Origin: Maccoyibacter intestinihominis
Lineage (GTDB): Bacteria > Bacillota > Clostridia > Lachnospirales > Lachnospiraceae
Direction of reading: 5' to 3'
Length of the DNA: 64,000 nucleotides
Assembly (NCBI RefSeq): GCF_040096355.1
Contig: NZ_JBBMEX010000007.1
Coordinates: forward strand, 119,209-183,208
In this document: positions 42,764 through 52,566 of the stretch, piece after piece
Layout: each line of letters opens with the position of its first letter
Position numbering within the stretch: the stretch's first letter is position 1
Notes under the pieces: model-generated
Told to the model about the DNA's origin: nothing
The model's database searches: none
The model's input: the letters and a program-made list of their open reading frames with translations, nothing else
Program-made: the position numbers and the translations under genes

Positions 42764-45646
42764 TTATTCTACCTTGATCGATACTTTAATCGTACGGCTG
42801 GCATAGGTTCCTTTTCCCTTTGCCTTTACGTTGATCGTATATTTTCCTCTCGGTGTTCCCTTTTTGATGGTTACCTTTCCTTTATTGTTTACCGTAATAT
42901 ATTTCTTACAATTCTTGGACTTACTGTAGGTTACCGTTCCCTTTGCCTTTGTGACACCGATCTTAAAGGAGTAGTTTTTTGCAAGTTTTCCGGTAGATGC
43001 CTTGGCTTTGTAAGTCTTTGACTTAACTTTTACAGTCATTGGATTCTTTTTTTGGATCACCAGTTTTGCAATATTAGACTGTGCACTCTTATGCGTGTCA
43101 GTCGCTGCAACTTTTGCTCTTACATAATAAGTTCCGACTTTTTTCGGATAGTTTTTCAGCTTCTTTTTGCACTTCGCATCCGTATAATAGGTGTAGGTTA
43201 CTTTTCCTTTACTTCCGGTTACCTTCGCCTTACCGATCTTGATCGCTTTGCCTGTGTAAATGGCATACTTGTCCTTTAAGACTACTTTTGAGGATTTTTT
43301 CGTACTTGTTTTTCCATTGACTTTGACTTTTATTTTCACAGAGGTCTGATAGTATTTCGTTTTACCTGTGATCGTTACATTTCCCGAGCCGACAAAGGAT
43401 ACCTTTCCTTTGGCATCTGTTTTCGCGATCTTCGTATTGCCGGATACCCAGGTGATATTCTTACTGCTAAATGCCACCTTTTGTCCAAATTCCGGATTAA
43501 TCAGCCACAATTTTGCCTGTGTCTTTTTTCCAACCTGACATTTTGCACTATCAATCCCAATACTAAACTGATATGTATACTCTTTCGGCGTATTCCATAT
43601 GATCCCCCTGCTTGTGATCGCTTCCGAAAAAGTGCCGTTTGGAATATACATCGACTGACTTACCGTCTGATTCGCCGGTTTTGCTGCTGCCTGCGGATTC
43701 TCGGCATTCCCAAAGCACTGCGCCCATGTATAGACTCCATCCATATAAAAACATCCGATTCCTATCGTTGTGGCATCTTTCGAAAGAATATTCTCTCTAT
43801 GACCTTCTGAATTCATCCAACTGTTCATCACTTCTGAAGCTGAACGCTGATTGATCGCAACATTTTCTGCGATCATAGCTGCATTTGCCGAAAAACAGCC
43901 TGCACCATCCGGTCTTGTATGGGAAAACAGCACTTCCTGCTCTCCTGCTCTGATCATCGCTGTTTCTAATAAGCTGCTATCCATCGTCAATGCCGACAAA
44001 CCATTTTCCGCTCTTTTTTTATTTACAATGGAAAGAACCTCAAAGGCTTTTTTATAATCTCTGGTACCGGAAATGGTGATCTTCTCTGCATAATGAAGTC
44101 CATTTTTACCAAACTTCACAAGTTCTTTATTCAGGCAGTTTACCTGTACCCCTGCCTCAAAGGCGTTCTCATCTACATACTGTGTAGATGCCGGAAGCGT
44201 AATACTGGTTAAAGAAGGGCAATTTGCAAATGCCTGTCGATAGATTGTTTTCACCTTTGACAAATTTACCGTTTCTAACGCATAGCACTGTGCAAAATCA
44301 GCATAACCGATCGTTTCTAAGCCTTTTGCCGTAAACGTTTTCAGGCTGCTACAACTGTTAAAAACGGAACCACCCCATTTTTTCATTCGATCCGGAAGTG
44401 TGACGTTCACTAAACTGCTACAATCGCAGAAAGTACGCATACCCAAGGTCTGAAGTCCTCCAAAATCAATCGTTTTAATGCTGCTGCACGCCTCAAACAT
44501 CCTGTAAGGGGACTCTTTCAGTCCTTTCCCGAATTTGACGGATGTAATCTCTGTACAACTATCGAATGCAAAACTGCCAGCCGTTGTTATCTTATCGGTA
44601 AGTACCAATGCTCCTGATAATGAGGAATCGTAAAATGCTCCCTCCCCAAGTGTTGTTACATTGGAAAAACGAACGCTTTTCAGATTACGGGTCTTGGAAA
44701 AAGCATAATCTCCGATCTGCTTTACACCGGTCGGCACGGTAAATTGTGTAACCGCTTTATCCACTGGAAACAGCACTAACGTGGACTTATCTTTTGTATA
44801 TAAAACACCATCTTCTGCTATAAAAGCAGTGTTGCCGGATGCAACTTTCAACTCGGAAAGGCTCGTATTGCCAAATAATATCTGTGGCGAAAATTTTGTC
44901 ATTTTTTTAGGAATTTCAAAAGTAGTAATCACGGTCTCCTGCAATGCATAATCCCCCATTGTGGTTACTCCGCTTGCGGAAAATGCTGCTAATGAAGTAC
45001 ATCCTGCAAATGCTCCGCTCTCTATGGTTTTGACATTCTTAGCAAGTTTTACTCCTGTAAGTGATGAACACTCATAAAATGCTGCCTCTTTGATGGTCTG
45101 TAAGGATTGTGGAAAGCTAACCGATGTAATGGAACTCATTCTGCAAAAGTTCTGCTGTCCGATCACGGTAATCCCCTCACTGATCACTACACTCTTTACA
45201 TTGAGTTCGCTCCACGGTGCAGGTTCTGACAGACTTGCATCCGGCATTGCACCGGAACCTGTGATCGTCAGTGTCGTACCTGATAATTTCCATTTTACAT
45301 TGCCATATGTACCGCTCTGCGCAGAAGCTCCTGTCGCATTCTGAGTCAGATCATTCGTTCCGGTACTTTTTTGTTCTTCCTGATCCTTTACTTCTATGTT
45401 CTCTGCTTCTGTACTCTTTGTATCCTGACTCTTTACTTCTGTATTTTTTGCATCTTCGTTCTCTTTTGGTTTGTATTTTCCCGCCGGTGAGATGTCCTGA
45501 GCTTTCCCTCCGACTAATTGCCCGTCCTCTTTTTGGAGAGATGCTGCTGCCTGTACGGATTTTGTGGAAAATCCAGACATTGCGTATAAAAGACAGCATC
45601 CTATGAACAGTCCTAACACTAATTTTCCTTTTTGTTTCTTTTTCAT
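42764..45646 (-). CDS. Large secreted protein with leucine-rich repeats, CAP domain and Ig-like domains
   Basis: A 960-residue exported protein. Signal peptide with AAA cleavage region (about 1-36), a low-complexity Lys/Glu/Thr linker (about 55-110), eight or more BspA/LRR-5-type repeats (SFDSCTEITSVKFGKGL-like units, about 130-520), a CAP/SCP domain (about 545-660, with FSHTRPDGAG, AENVA and NSWMNSEGHRENIL), a Big-2-like domain and two further lysine-rich beta domains to the end. No sortase signal; the basic C-terminus may bind cell wall polymers. Likely adhesin or host-interacting protein. Confidence 0.85.
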   Translation of the reverse strand: MKKKQKGKLVLGLFIGCCLLYAMSGFSTKSVQAAASLQKEDGQLVGGKAQDISPAGKYKPKENEDAKNTEVKSQDTKSTEAENIEVKDQEEQKSTGTNDLTQNATGASAQSGTYGNVKWKLSGTTLTITGSGAMPDASLSEPAPWSELNVKSVVISEGITVIGQQNFCRMSSITSVSFPQSLQTIKEAAFYECSSLTGVKLAKNVKTIESGAFAGCTSLAAFSASGVTTMGDYALQETVITTFEIPKKMTKFSPQILFGNTSLSELKVASGNTAFIAEDGVLYTKDKSTLVLFPVDKAVTQFTVPTGVKQIGDYAFSKTRNLKSVRFSNVTTLGEGAFYDSSLSGALVLTDKITTAGSFAFDSCTEITSVKFGKGLKESPYRMFEACSSIKTIDFGGLQTLGMRTFCDCSSLVNVTLPDRMKKWGGSVFNSCSSLKTFTAKGLETIGYADFAQCYALETVNLSKVKTIYRQAFANCPSLTSITLPASTQYVDENAFEAGVQVNCLNKELVKFGKNGLHYAEKITISGTRDYKKAFEVLSIVNKKRAENGLSALTMDSSLLETAMIRAGEQEVLFSHTRPDGAGCFSANAAMIAENVAINQRSASEVMNSWMNSEGHRENILSKDATTIGIGCFYMDGVYTWAQCFGNAENPQAAAKPANQTVSQSMYIPNGTFSEAITSRGIIWNTPKEYTYQFSIGIDSAKCQVGKKTQAKLWLINPEFGQKVAFSSKNITWVSGNTKIAKTDAKGKVSFVGSGNVTITGKTKYYQTSVKIKVKVNGKTSTKKSSKVVLKDKYAIYTGKAIKIGKAKVTGSKGKVTYTYYTDAKCKKKLKNYPKKVGTYYVRAKVAATDTHKSAQSNIAKLVIQKKNPMTVKVKSKTYKAKASTGKLAKNYSFKIGVTKAKGTVTYSKSKNCKKYITVNNKGKVTIKKGTPRGKYTINVKAKGKGTYASRTIKVSIKVE

Positions 45647-45715
45647 AGCTTTAGACCTCCTTTTTTAGTTAATTTTCCAGTAATAATATATTATTTCCCT
45701 ACTTTTTCCAGTGAT

Positions 45716-45751
45716 CCTATCAATCACCCTTTCAGTCACCTTTTCAGTCAC
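45716..45751 (-). repeat. Three tandem 12-bp repeats upstream of the CAP surface protein
   Basis: On the minus strand GTGACTGAAAAG, GTGACTGAAAGG and GTGATTGATAGG follow each other without gaps, 70-105 bases before the start codon, with a degenerate fourth unit beyond. They resemble an array of regulator sites. Confidence 0.6.
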
Positions 45752-45840
45752 TTTCCTATTTCAAAATCTTGTATTGTTATTGCTTTATTTTACCACATTT
45801 ATCTGCCTACCGGAATATATTTGGAATAATCAAAAGAATC

Positions 45841-45878
45841 AAAAAAGACATTCGGACTCCTTTCAGAATCCGAATGCC
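45841..45878 (-). terminator. Terminator of the toxin-antitoxin operon
   Basis: GGCATTCGGA / TCCGAATGTC stem on the minus strand (45847-45878), then six T residues (45841-45846), just past the antitoxin stop. Confidence 0.85.
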
Positions 45879-45892
45879 TAAAATATTATACG

Positions 45893-46189
45893 CTATTTCC
45901 GTAATTGTGTTTGCATTGGTACAAATTCAATTTTTAATTGCATCCCCATACCATGAGCTAACCGCTTCAAAAGTTTTAAAGATGGATTTCTGGTTCCATT
46001 TTCAAGTTTACTTATATCTGCCTGATCTATTCCCGTACGCTTTGCAAGCTCTTTTTGTGTTAAATTCTGTTCAATGCGTGCATCGATCATGGCACGAATA
46101 ACATCCATTTCCGGCTGCATGTCATCCCATTCCTTTTTAAATTCAGGGTCTTTTAATTCTTCTTGTAATAAATTTTGAAATTCACTCAT
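45893..46189 (-). CDS. higA: HigA-type antitoxin, XRE-family helix-turn-helix
   Basis: A 98-residue DNA-binding antitoxin. The helix-turn-helix is ARIEQNLTQKELAKRTGIDQ followed by ADISKLENGTRNPSLKLLKR; the N-terminal EEL-rich helix is the usual toxin-neutralising part. It follows the toxin gene with a one-base overlap, the inverted HigBA order. It probably represses the operon through the palindrome in its promoter. Confidence 0.87.
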   Translation of the reverse strand: MSEFQNLLQEELKDPEFKKEWDDMQPEMDVIRAMIDARIEQNLTQKELAKRTGIDQADISKLENGTRNPSLKLLKRLAHGMGMQLKIEFVPMQTQLRK

Positions 46190-46542
46190 TATTCACCACT
46201 CCTTTCTAAAAAAGCTTTTCTGCATTTCTTTGCATATTCAATTTCACTTGGCGGTGTCTTTTTCGTCTTCTTAACAAAACCATGTGTTAATACTATTCTC
46301 CCTTCATAATAAAAGAAATATAATACTCTTGAAATATCTGTCCCTACTTTTGCTCGCAATTCAAATATTCCATCACCTAAAGGTTTACTGTATGGTTCTC
46401 TTAACTGATTCCCATACTGCTCTAAAATACTAACTAAGCCAAATAATTTTGCCTTCATTTTGGGATTTTGTGAAAGCATAAAATCTTTCGCGGGTTTCTT
46501 TCCCTCCTCTGTTTCGTAGAATTCTGCTTTAAATTCACTCAT
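46189..46542 (-). CDS. higB: HigB/RelE-type toxin (Gp49-like)
   Basis: A 117-residue mRNA-interferase-like toxin of the phage-derived Gp49/HigB family. Markers are EFYETEEGKKPAKDFM, LREPYSKPLGDGIFELRAKVG, RVLYFFYYEGRIVLTHGFVKKTKKTP with the basic C-terminus that binds RNA. It is first in the operon, preceded by GGAAAG. The frame is intact and the antitoxin is present. Confidence 0.87.
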   Translation of the reverse strand: MSEFKAEFYETEEGKKPAKDFMLSQNPKMKAKLFGLVSILEQYGNQLREPYSKPLGDGIFELRAKVGTDISRVLYFFYYEGRIVLTHGFVKKTKKTPPSEIEYAKKCRKAFLERSGE

Positions 46543-46573
46543 AACTTTCCTCCGATGTGATTTCTATATCAAT

Positions 46574-46602
46574 ATAATATGGTGTTTTTACCATATTGTC
46601 AA
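46574..46602 (-). promoter_or_regulatory. Consensus promoter with built-in operator for higBA
   Basis: Minus-strand TTGACA (46597-46602), exactly 17 bases, TATTAT (46574-46579). The spacer holds a perfect inverted repeat AATATGGT-N6-ACCATATT (46576-46597), the expected binding site for the antitoxin or complex. Confidence 0.82.
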
Positions 46603-47456
46603 GCAACAGGACACGCCTTGATCAAAAACAAACCATAATGTAAATTATGATAAAATGAAACCAAGTCCTCTCCCCATGGAATCCCCCACGGGTAAAGGAC
46701 TTGCTCTCTTATTTTCTTCTCTTCACATTTCTTAGCAATCAGAAAATGCAATCTCTCCATTACTCTTACAGGCTCTAAAAGCTCTGTTCCGTAATCTAAC
46801 ATCATAAATTCATCACCACCGTAACGTGCCACAAAGATGTTGTACTCTCCCGCAAGCTGTATCATGCACTCCGCAATGGATATCAGTGCATTGTCTCCTT
46901 CTGCATGACCATACTTGTCATTAATCTATTTGAAACGGTTTGCATCTAAGAGATAAAGGATCATCGGATGCTCCTTATCTGCCTGTGGAATCTTCGTTTC
47001 TAACATAAAAAACAGACGTTTCCGGTTATTCAGCCCGGTCAGTGCATCATTATAAATCTGCGTCCTTTGTATATAGACAAAAATGATAAATAATGGTGTT
47101 ATGATTGCCGGTGCTAAAATCGGCGTATTTCCAACCATCATCTGTACCATACCCGCTAATAACGGAAATAGTAAAAAAATCCCCAACAGCCAGCACAATG
47201 TCCGCCTTTCCTTATTCGTTTCCCGGATACCATACTTTACGGCATAGATACAGACTACAAGACTATACAGATATTGCAGGGATGACACAAAAACGAACAA
47301 TACGCCTCTTTGGTATGTACCATCTGCCGCAATCTGAAATACCCAGCCGGTCCACGGTGTCGTCAGACATAATACCATTGCAAGCCCGATCGGTATCTGA
47401 CAGATCAGATAGACCCGTCTGCCCGGACGTTTATCCGTTCTTCTAATGCGTGCCAT
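46599..47456 (-). pseudogene. Broken membrane GGDEF (diguanylate cyclase) gene
   Basis: The first part (47456-46926) encodes membrane segments (PIGLAMVLCLTTPWTGWVF and others) and the start of a GGDEF domain (DALTGLNNRKRLF, LLDANRFK). A single TAG follows where an ordinary codon is expected, and the frame continues INDKYGHAEGDNALISIAEC, then ARYGGDEFMML. The C-terminus departs from the family and runs into the higBA promoter, and the N-terminus seems to lack the first membrane helices of such proteins. Nonsense mutation plus two truncated ends suggest inactivity. Confidence 0.75.
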
Positions 47457-47560
47457 CGCAAAAAAAATCTACCCCGATATATGTTACTACCATTTGCAAA
47501 TTCACAGACTCTCCCACCTCTTTCTGTTATATCCTGCTTCCTTCTCCTGTAAAACTATTC

Positions 47561-48232
47561 CTAATCCTTAGATTCGATTACTACTAATCTGCCTGTTCGA
47601 AATTCAATCTCTGCCTGTTCTCCTGTGATCTCATTACTGATCCCGATCGAATGGCAGTGATCTAACGTATAATCCTCTAATGGATATTTCATTCCCTTTA
47701 ATGTAATGCCTTCCACAGCTCCCATAAACGGAAGCAGTGAGACATATTTTCCATACTGTGTTTCTCTTTTGATCACGGTTCTTTGATCTATGACCTGTAC
47801 CCGGTTATGTGCATCTACAAGATAAGCCGAAATTCCCTCTTCCCGCAGCAATCCCAGCAGATAGACATTTGCAAGCATATGGTCTAACCTGCTTCCGGTT
47901 CCTCCTACAATATGAATCTCTTCTGCCCCAAGCTCTGCCGCAGTCTGCACTGCTGACTCGGTATCCGTATCGTCTTTTTCCGGACGTAATACTTTCCACT
48001 CAATGCCGTCCATTTTTCGATACGCCTCTAATACAGCCGGGTCTACGGAATCAAAATCGCCCACGATCATGTCCGGTTTTTTTCCGTACTTATATAAAAA
48101 CTCCATGCCGGAGTCCGCAGCAATAATATAACGAAATTGTTGTTCTTCTATATATTTTAACATAAAAGATGCCTCTATGGCACCGCCTGATATTACCAAT
48201 ATCTTTTTTGTTTTCTGTACCATTTCACCCAT
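47561..48232 (-). CDS. thiN: Thiamine diphosphokinase
   Basis: A 223-residue cytoplasmic enzyme making thiamine diphosphate from thiamine and ATP. Markers are ILVISGGAIEASF, IIAADSGMEFLYKYGKKPD, IVGDFDSVDP, EKDDTDTESAVQ and GGTGSRLDHMLAN. It is the last gene of the long housekeeping operon, seven bases after rpe, the usual Firmicutes position. Confidence 0.92.
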   Translation of the reverse strand: MGEMVQKTKKILVISGGAIEASFMLKYIEEQQFRYIIAADSGMEFLYKYGKKPDMIVGDFDSVDPAVLEAYRKMDGIEWKVLRPEKDDTDTESAVQTAAELGAEEIHIVGGTGSRLDHMLANVYLLGLLREEGISAYLVDAHNRVQVIDQRTVIKRETQYGKYVSLLPFMGAVEGITLKGMKYPLEDYTLDHCHSIGISNEITGEQAEIEFRTGRLVVIESKD

Positions 48233-48238
48233 CCACTC

Positions 48239-48889
48239 TTATTTCATCAGAGTTAAAAAATCCTGCACATTCTGCGCAACATCACCTTTGAACACTGCAC
48301 TTCCTGCCACAATGATATTCGCTCCTGCATCCATCACCATTTCCACATTGTCCAGATTGATTCCTCCGTCCACCTGAATGTCGGTTTTTAGTCCCTGACG
48401 CTCGATCATCTCCTTTAACTTACGGACTTTTTCCGTACAATAGGAAATGTAGGACTGTCCGCCAAATCCCGGATTGACTGTCATCAGCAATACCATATCC
48501 ACTTTCGGCAGGATATACTCGACCGCTTCTAACGGCGTTGCCGGATTCAATGCTACTCCTGCTAAAATATCATGCTCTTTGATCACTTCAATGGTGCGGT
48601 CTAAATGTTTACACGCTTCTGCATGAACGGTAATGATATCCGCTCCTGCTGCCGCAAATTCGTCAATATAACGAATCGGTTCCTCGATCATCAGATGCAC
48701 ATCAAAAATTCTCTCCGTCAGCGGACGGATCGCTTTGAGCACCGGAAATGCAAAGGAGATGTTTGGGACAAAACAGCCATCCATAACATCAATATGCACA
48801 TAATCCGCTCCCGCTTCATCAATCACTCGGATCTGCTCGCCTAAATTGGCAAAATCAGCAGATAATATAGACGGTGACAGACATTTCAT
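48239..48889 (-). CDS. rpe: Ribulose-phosphate 3-epimerase
   Basis: A 216-residue TIM-barrel enzyme of the pentose phosphate pathway interconverting ribulose 5-phosphate and xylulose 5-phosphate. LSPSILSADFANLGEQI, HIDVMDGCFVPN, the metal/His motif DVHLMIEEP, MTVNPGFGGQSYI and QVDGGINLDN are all intact. It stands between rsgA and thiN, 13 bases after rsgA. Confidence 0.95.
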   Translation of the reverse strand: MKCLSPSILSADFANLGEQIRVIDEAGADYVHIDVMDGCFVPNISFAFPVLKAIRPLTERIFDVHLMIEEPIRYIDEFAAAGADIITVHAEACKHLDRTIEVIKEHDILAGVALNPATPLEAVEYILPKVDMVLLMTVNPGFGGQSYISYCTEKVRKLKEMIERQGLKTDIQVDGGINLDNVEMVMDAGANIIVAGSAVFKGDVAQNVQDFLTLMK

Positions 48890-48902
48890 AATTAAGTTCC
48901 TC

Positions 48903-49781
48903 CTAATACTTTTTCGTATCTTTTATTTCTTCATATAGGGTACAGTAGTTCTCATACCGCTCTGTACTGATCTTTCCTTCTGACAGTGCTTCCTTTACGG
49001 CACAGTCCGGCTCATGGATGTGACTGCATCCCGTAAAACGGCATTGTTCTTCTAATGCCACAAATTCAGGATAGCACTCTTTTAAATCCTCTTTTTCAAA
49101 TCCCGGCATATACATGGAACTGAATCCCGGCGTGTCCATCAGATAGGTGTTTTTCGAAAGCGGTATGACCTGTGAATGTCTCGTCGTATGCTTTCCTCTT
49201 TCGATCTTCATACTGATCTCTCCGGTCTCCATCCGGATCTCTGACTGCAACACATTCGTAAGCGAGGATTTTCCGACACCGGACGGACCGGCTAAGGCAA
49301 AGGTCTTTCCCTCTATCTGCTCTTTGACAGTTTCTATACCGATCTGCTCTTTCGCACTGATAAAACAGATCGGATATCCGGCTGCGGCATAGATGTCCTG
49401 CAGTCTCTTTCGTTCTTCTTCATCCACTAGATCTGTCTTATTAAAGCAAAGCACTGCCGGAATATGCTGATATTCCATCATCACTAAAAAACGGTCTAAC
49501 AGATGGAAGTTCGGCTTTGGCTTTGCCGCCGCAAAGACCACCAATGCTCCGTCAATATTGGCAACTGCCGGCCGGATCAGTTCGTTTTCCCTTGGTAGGA
49601 TTTTTTCGATATTTCCTTTTTTCTCATTTTCATCTAAAATAGCAATTTCCACGTTATCTCCGACTAATGGTTTAATTTTCTGATTGCGAAAACTACCTTT
49701 TGCTTTACATTCATAAATTCCGGCTCCTACTACATGAATGTAGTAGAACCCGGAAATTCCTTTTACTATCTTTCCCTGCAT
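48903..49781 (-). CDS. rsgA: Ribosome small subunit-dependent GTPase RsgA
   Basis: A 292-residue circularly permuted GTPase assisting late 30S maturation. An OB-fold N-terminus is followed by G4 (CFNKTDLV), G1 (GPSGVGKSSLTN), G3 (MDTPGFSSM) in permuted order and the C-terminal zinc motif CRFTGCSHIHEPDC. It lies eight bases after prkC in the operon. Confidence 0.95.
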   Translation of the reverse strand: MQGKIVKGISGFYYIHVVGAGIYECKAKGSFRNQKIKPLVGDNVEIAILDENEKKGNIEKILPRENELIRPAVANIDGALVVFAAAKPKPNFHLLDRFLVMMEYQHIPAVLCFNKTDLVDEEERKRLQDIYAAAGYPICFISAKEQIGIETVKEQIEGKTFALAGPSGVGKSSLTNVLQSEIRMETGEISMKIERGKHTTRHSQVIPLSKNTYLMDTPGFSSMYMPGFEKEDLKECYPEFVALEEQCRFTGCSHIHEPDCAVKEALSEGKISTERYENYCTLYEEIKDTKKY

Positions 49782-49789
49782 ATCTTTCC

Positions 49790-51817
49790 TTACTGCTTGT
49801 TAAATGTAACGTCCTGTACCTGTTTCTGCTCTGTTCCGTCAGAAAGTGACCAGGTAATCTCAAGTTTTCCGGAAGACATTTCTGCGATATCTGTTTTCTG
49901 GATCGAGTATGGGAAGGATTCGATCGCAATACTGTTCCACTGCTCTAACACTGCTCCATTAGAGTCCTTTAATACAATACTTGCACCTACCACACTGTCA
50001 TTATCTGCCGGTGCCGTAATCTTGGCACTGAACTTATAATAAGTGATCTTTGGTCCGTCACTGATGACCAGGCTGATATTGCTTCCCGCATCGACATATT
50101 TTCCATCTGCGATACTCTGACTGATGACATTTCCTGCCGCAACGGTATCACTGTTCTCTTTGGTAACACTTGTTACCGTCAGTCCTGCTCCTGAGAGTTC
50201 GTTTCTGGCATCTGTCTCCGATTTTCCAACCACATTTGGAACTACGACCGGTGCTTTTCCCTGAGATACAACAATACTGATACTGTCACCCTTCTTTGCC
50301 TTGGCACCTGCATCCGGTGTCTGGGAGATGACCTGACCGCTTGCTACCGTATCACTGTTTGCGTAATCCCTTGAATACTTAAATCCGTTATCCTGCAGTT
50401 TATTAATGGCGGATGTTTCATCGAGTCCCTTGACATCCGGAACGGAAACTTCACCCACGCCACTGCTCATCACAACGACAATGGTTGTATTTTTCTTGAT
50501 CATATCTCCTTTGTCTTCACTCTGCGAGATGATCTCTCCTGCATCATATTTTTCGGAAGCCTGTGTGCCGCCGTCTTTGATGCCTAGATCAATTTTATTT
50601 AATGCTTTTTTTGCTTCCTCATAGGTCATTCCGGTGACATCGATCATCTCGACCTGTTCGCTGTCTTTCTCTGTTTTTGTCGCCTCTTTTGTATCATCCT
50701 TTTTACCGGAGGAACCAAATTTTACGATCCCACTGACACTTAAGATCAGCCAGATGACAATTCCGACAATGATCACACCTGCAACGATCCCTGCAATGGA
50801 CATAGCCTTTTCCATCTTCGGATTGAGTTCGCCTTCGGATTCTTCCTCTTCTTCGTCGTCCTCATCCTCTTCCGCTTCTTCCTGCGGATCATAATAAACG
50901 CTTTCTGCTTCTTTTTTGATGCGCTCTAAATCTTCATCATTATATTTTCTTGTCTCGCCGCCGACATTCGGATCTACCAATGTCACAAAATCTTCATCCG
51001 GATTGATCAGGGATTTCTTTAAATCCAATAACAGATCGCCCATGGTCTGATATCTTCTGTCTGCATTCTTCTGTGTACACTTTAAAATAATCTTTTCTAA
51101 GCTGACCGGAAGATTTGGTGCATAAGCACTCGGTGCTACCATTTCTTCCTGCAAATGCTGGATTGCCACGGCTACAGTGGTATCTCCGTCAAACGGTACA
51201 CGTCCTGTCACCATTTCGTACATCACGATTCCTAAGGAGTAGATGTCACTTCTGCCATCCACAAAACCGTTTCTTGCCTGCTCCGGGGAAGAATAATGGA
51301 CAGAACCCATCACATCCGAATTAATGGTATTTGATGTTGCCGCTCTTGCAATACCAAAGTCCATGACTTTGACTTTTCCCTCTGTGGAGATCATGATATT
51401 CTGCGGTTTGATATCCCTGTGAATGATATTTTTCTTATGGGCAGCCTCAATTCCTCTGCCTACCTGAATGGCAATACTGATCGCCTCTTTAAAAGTAAGC
51501 TGTCCTTTTTTCTCAATATAAGTCTTTAAGGTAATGCCTTCTACATATTCCATGATAATGTAGTACATCCCCTCCTGACTTCCTACGTCATAAATATTGA
51601 CAATATTCGGATGCTCTAAGCCCGCTGCTGACTGCGCCTCAGTACGGAACTTTGTTACAAAATTAACATCCTCTGAAAATTCCTGTTTTAATACTTTAAT
51701 CGCAACGAAACGTCCTAATGTATGGTCTTTTGCCTTATAGACATCCGACATTCCGCCCGCACCTATTTTTCCTACGATCTCATAACGATCATCTATAAAC
51801 ATTCCTTCTGTTAGCAT
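49790..51817 (-). CDS. prkC: Serine/threonine protein kinase PrkC with PASTA domains
   Basis: A 675-residue membrane kinase. The kinase domain (about 10-275) has GKIGAGGMSDVYKA, the catalytic Lys in VAIKVLK, HRDIKPQNIM and DFGIAR. An acidic linker (EEAEEDEDDEEEEE), one membrane helix around 345-365 and three extracellular PASTA domains that sense muropeptides follow, then an extra beta-rich C-terminal domain. ATG 51817 is chosen because AGGTGG lies five bases before it. It is 14 bases after its phosphatase gene prpC. Confidence 0.94.
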   Translation of the reverse strand: MLTEGMFIDDRYEIVGKIGAGGMSDVYKAKDHTLGRFVAIKVLKQEFSEDVNFVTKFRTEAQSAAGLEHPNIVNIYDVGSQEGMYYIIMEYVEGITLKTYIEKKGQLTFKEAISIAIQVGRGIEAAHKKNIIHRDIKPQNIMISTEGKVKVMDFGIARAATSNTINSDVMGSVHYSSPEQARNGFVDGRSDIYSLGIVMYEMVTGRVPFDGDTTVAVAIQHLQEEMVAPSAYAPNLPVSLEKIILKCTQKNADRRYQTMGDLLLDLKKSLINPDEDFVTLVDPNVGGETRKYNDEDLERIKKEAESVYYDPQEEAEEDEDDEEEEESEGELNPKMEKAMSIAGIVAGVIIVGIVIWLILSVSGIVKFGSSGKKDDTKEATKTEKDSEQVEMIDVTGMTYEEAKKALNKIDLGIKDGGTQASEKYDAGEIISQSEDKGDMIKKNTTIVVVMSSGVGEVSVPDVKGLDETSAINKLQDNGFKYSRDYANSDTVASGQVISQTPDAGAKAKKGDSISIVVSQGKAPVVVPNVVGKSETDARNELSGAGLTVTSVTKENSDTVAAGNVISQSIADGKYVDAGSNISLVISDGPKITYYKFSAKITAPADNDSVVGASIVLKDSNGAVLEQWNSIAIESFPYSIQKTDIAEMSSGKLEITWSLSDGTEQKQVQDVTFNKQ

Positions 51818-51831
51818 TCTTTCCACCTCGT

Positions 51832-52554
51832 CTAAAACGGTTCTATAACAACCACCGTGATATTATCCTTTCCCCCATTGTCATTTGCTGTCCGGACTAA
51901 TCTCTCCGCGCACTCCGCAACGTCTCTCTGACTGTTGATGATGCTTCGGATGTCCTGGTCCTCTACCATGTTTGTCAATCCGTCCGTACAGATCAATATG
52001 TAATCCTGCGGTTCTAAATTCACCTGAAAGAAATCCGCTACTACTTTGTCTGCTGCTCCTACAGCTCTTGTAATGATATTCTTGTCGGGATGATCTTTTG
52101 CTGCATCTTTTGCAATCTCGCCCATGCGTACCATTTCCTCTACTAAGGAATGGTCTCTGGTCACCTGTTTGATCTCTTTGCCGACAACATACATTCTGCT
52201 GTCACCAACATTGGCAACCCATGCCTTTTCCCCGATTACTGTCACTACAACAACCGTAGTCCCCATGCCGGACATTGCCTCATCACCGGCTGCTTTTTTT
52301 ATCAGTTCCTCATTTGCTTTACAGATGGCATGCTCGATGACCTCCACCGGTTCGGTTCTCTCATCCTTTTCAATACTCTCTACGATACTTTCTACCGTAT
52401 ATCTGGATGCATACTCACCTGCTTTGTGTCCGCCCATCCCATCTGCTACAATAAAAAGGTTCGGCAAATTTCCAACGGCATTCTCCGATGTATACATATA
52501 ATCCTGATTCATTTCTCTTCTCTTTCCGATGTCTGATATCGAAAATGTCTTCAT
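51832..52554 (-). CDS. prpC: PP2C-family protein phosphatase PrpC (Stp)
   Basis: A 240-residue metal-dependent phosphatase that removes phosphates placed by PrkC. ISDIGKRREMNQDY, VADGMGGHKAGEYAS, GMGTTVVV, NVGDSRMYV, RDHSLVEEM and CTDGLTNMV cover the PPM motifs with all metal-binding Asp residues. Directly upstream of prkC, downstream of rlmN. Confidence 0.95.
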   Translation of the reverse strand: MKTFSISDIGKRREMNQDYMYTSENAVGNLPNLFIVADGMGGHKAGEYASRYTVESIVESIEKDERTEPVEVIEHAICKANEELIKKAAGDEAMSGMGTTVVVVTVIGEKAWVANVGDSRMYVVGKEIKQVTRDHSLVEEMVRMGEIAKDAAKDHPDKNIITRAVGAADKVVADFFQVNLEPQDYILICTDGLTNMVEDQDIRSIINSQRDVAECAERLVRTANDNGGKDNITVVVIEPF

Positions 52555-52566
52555 TCCCTGTTTCGC

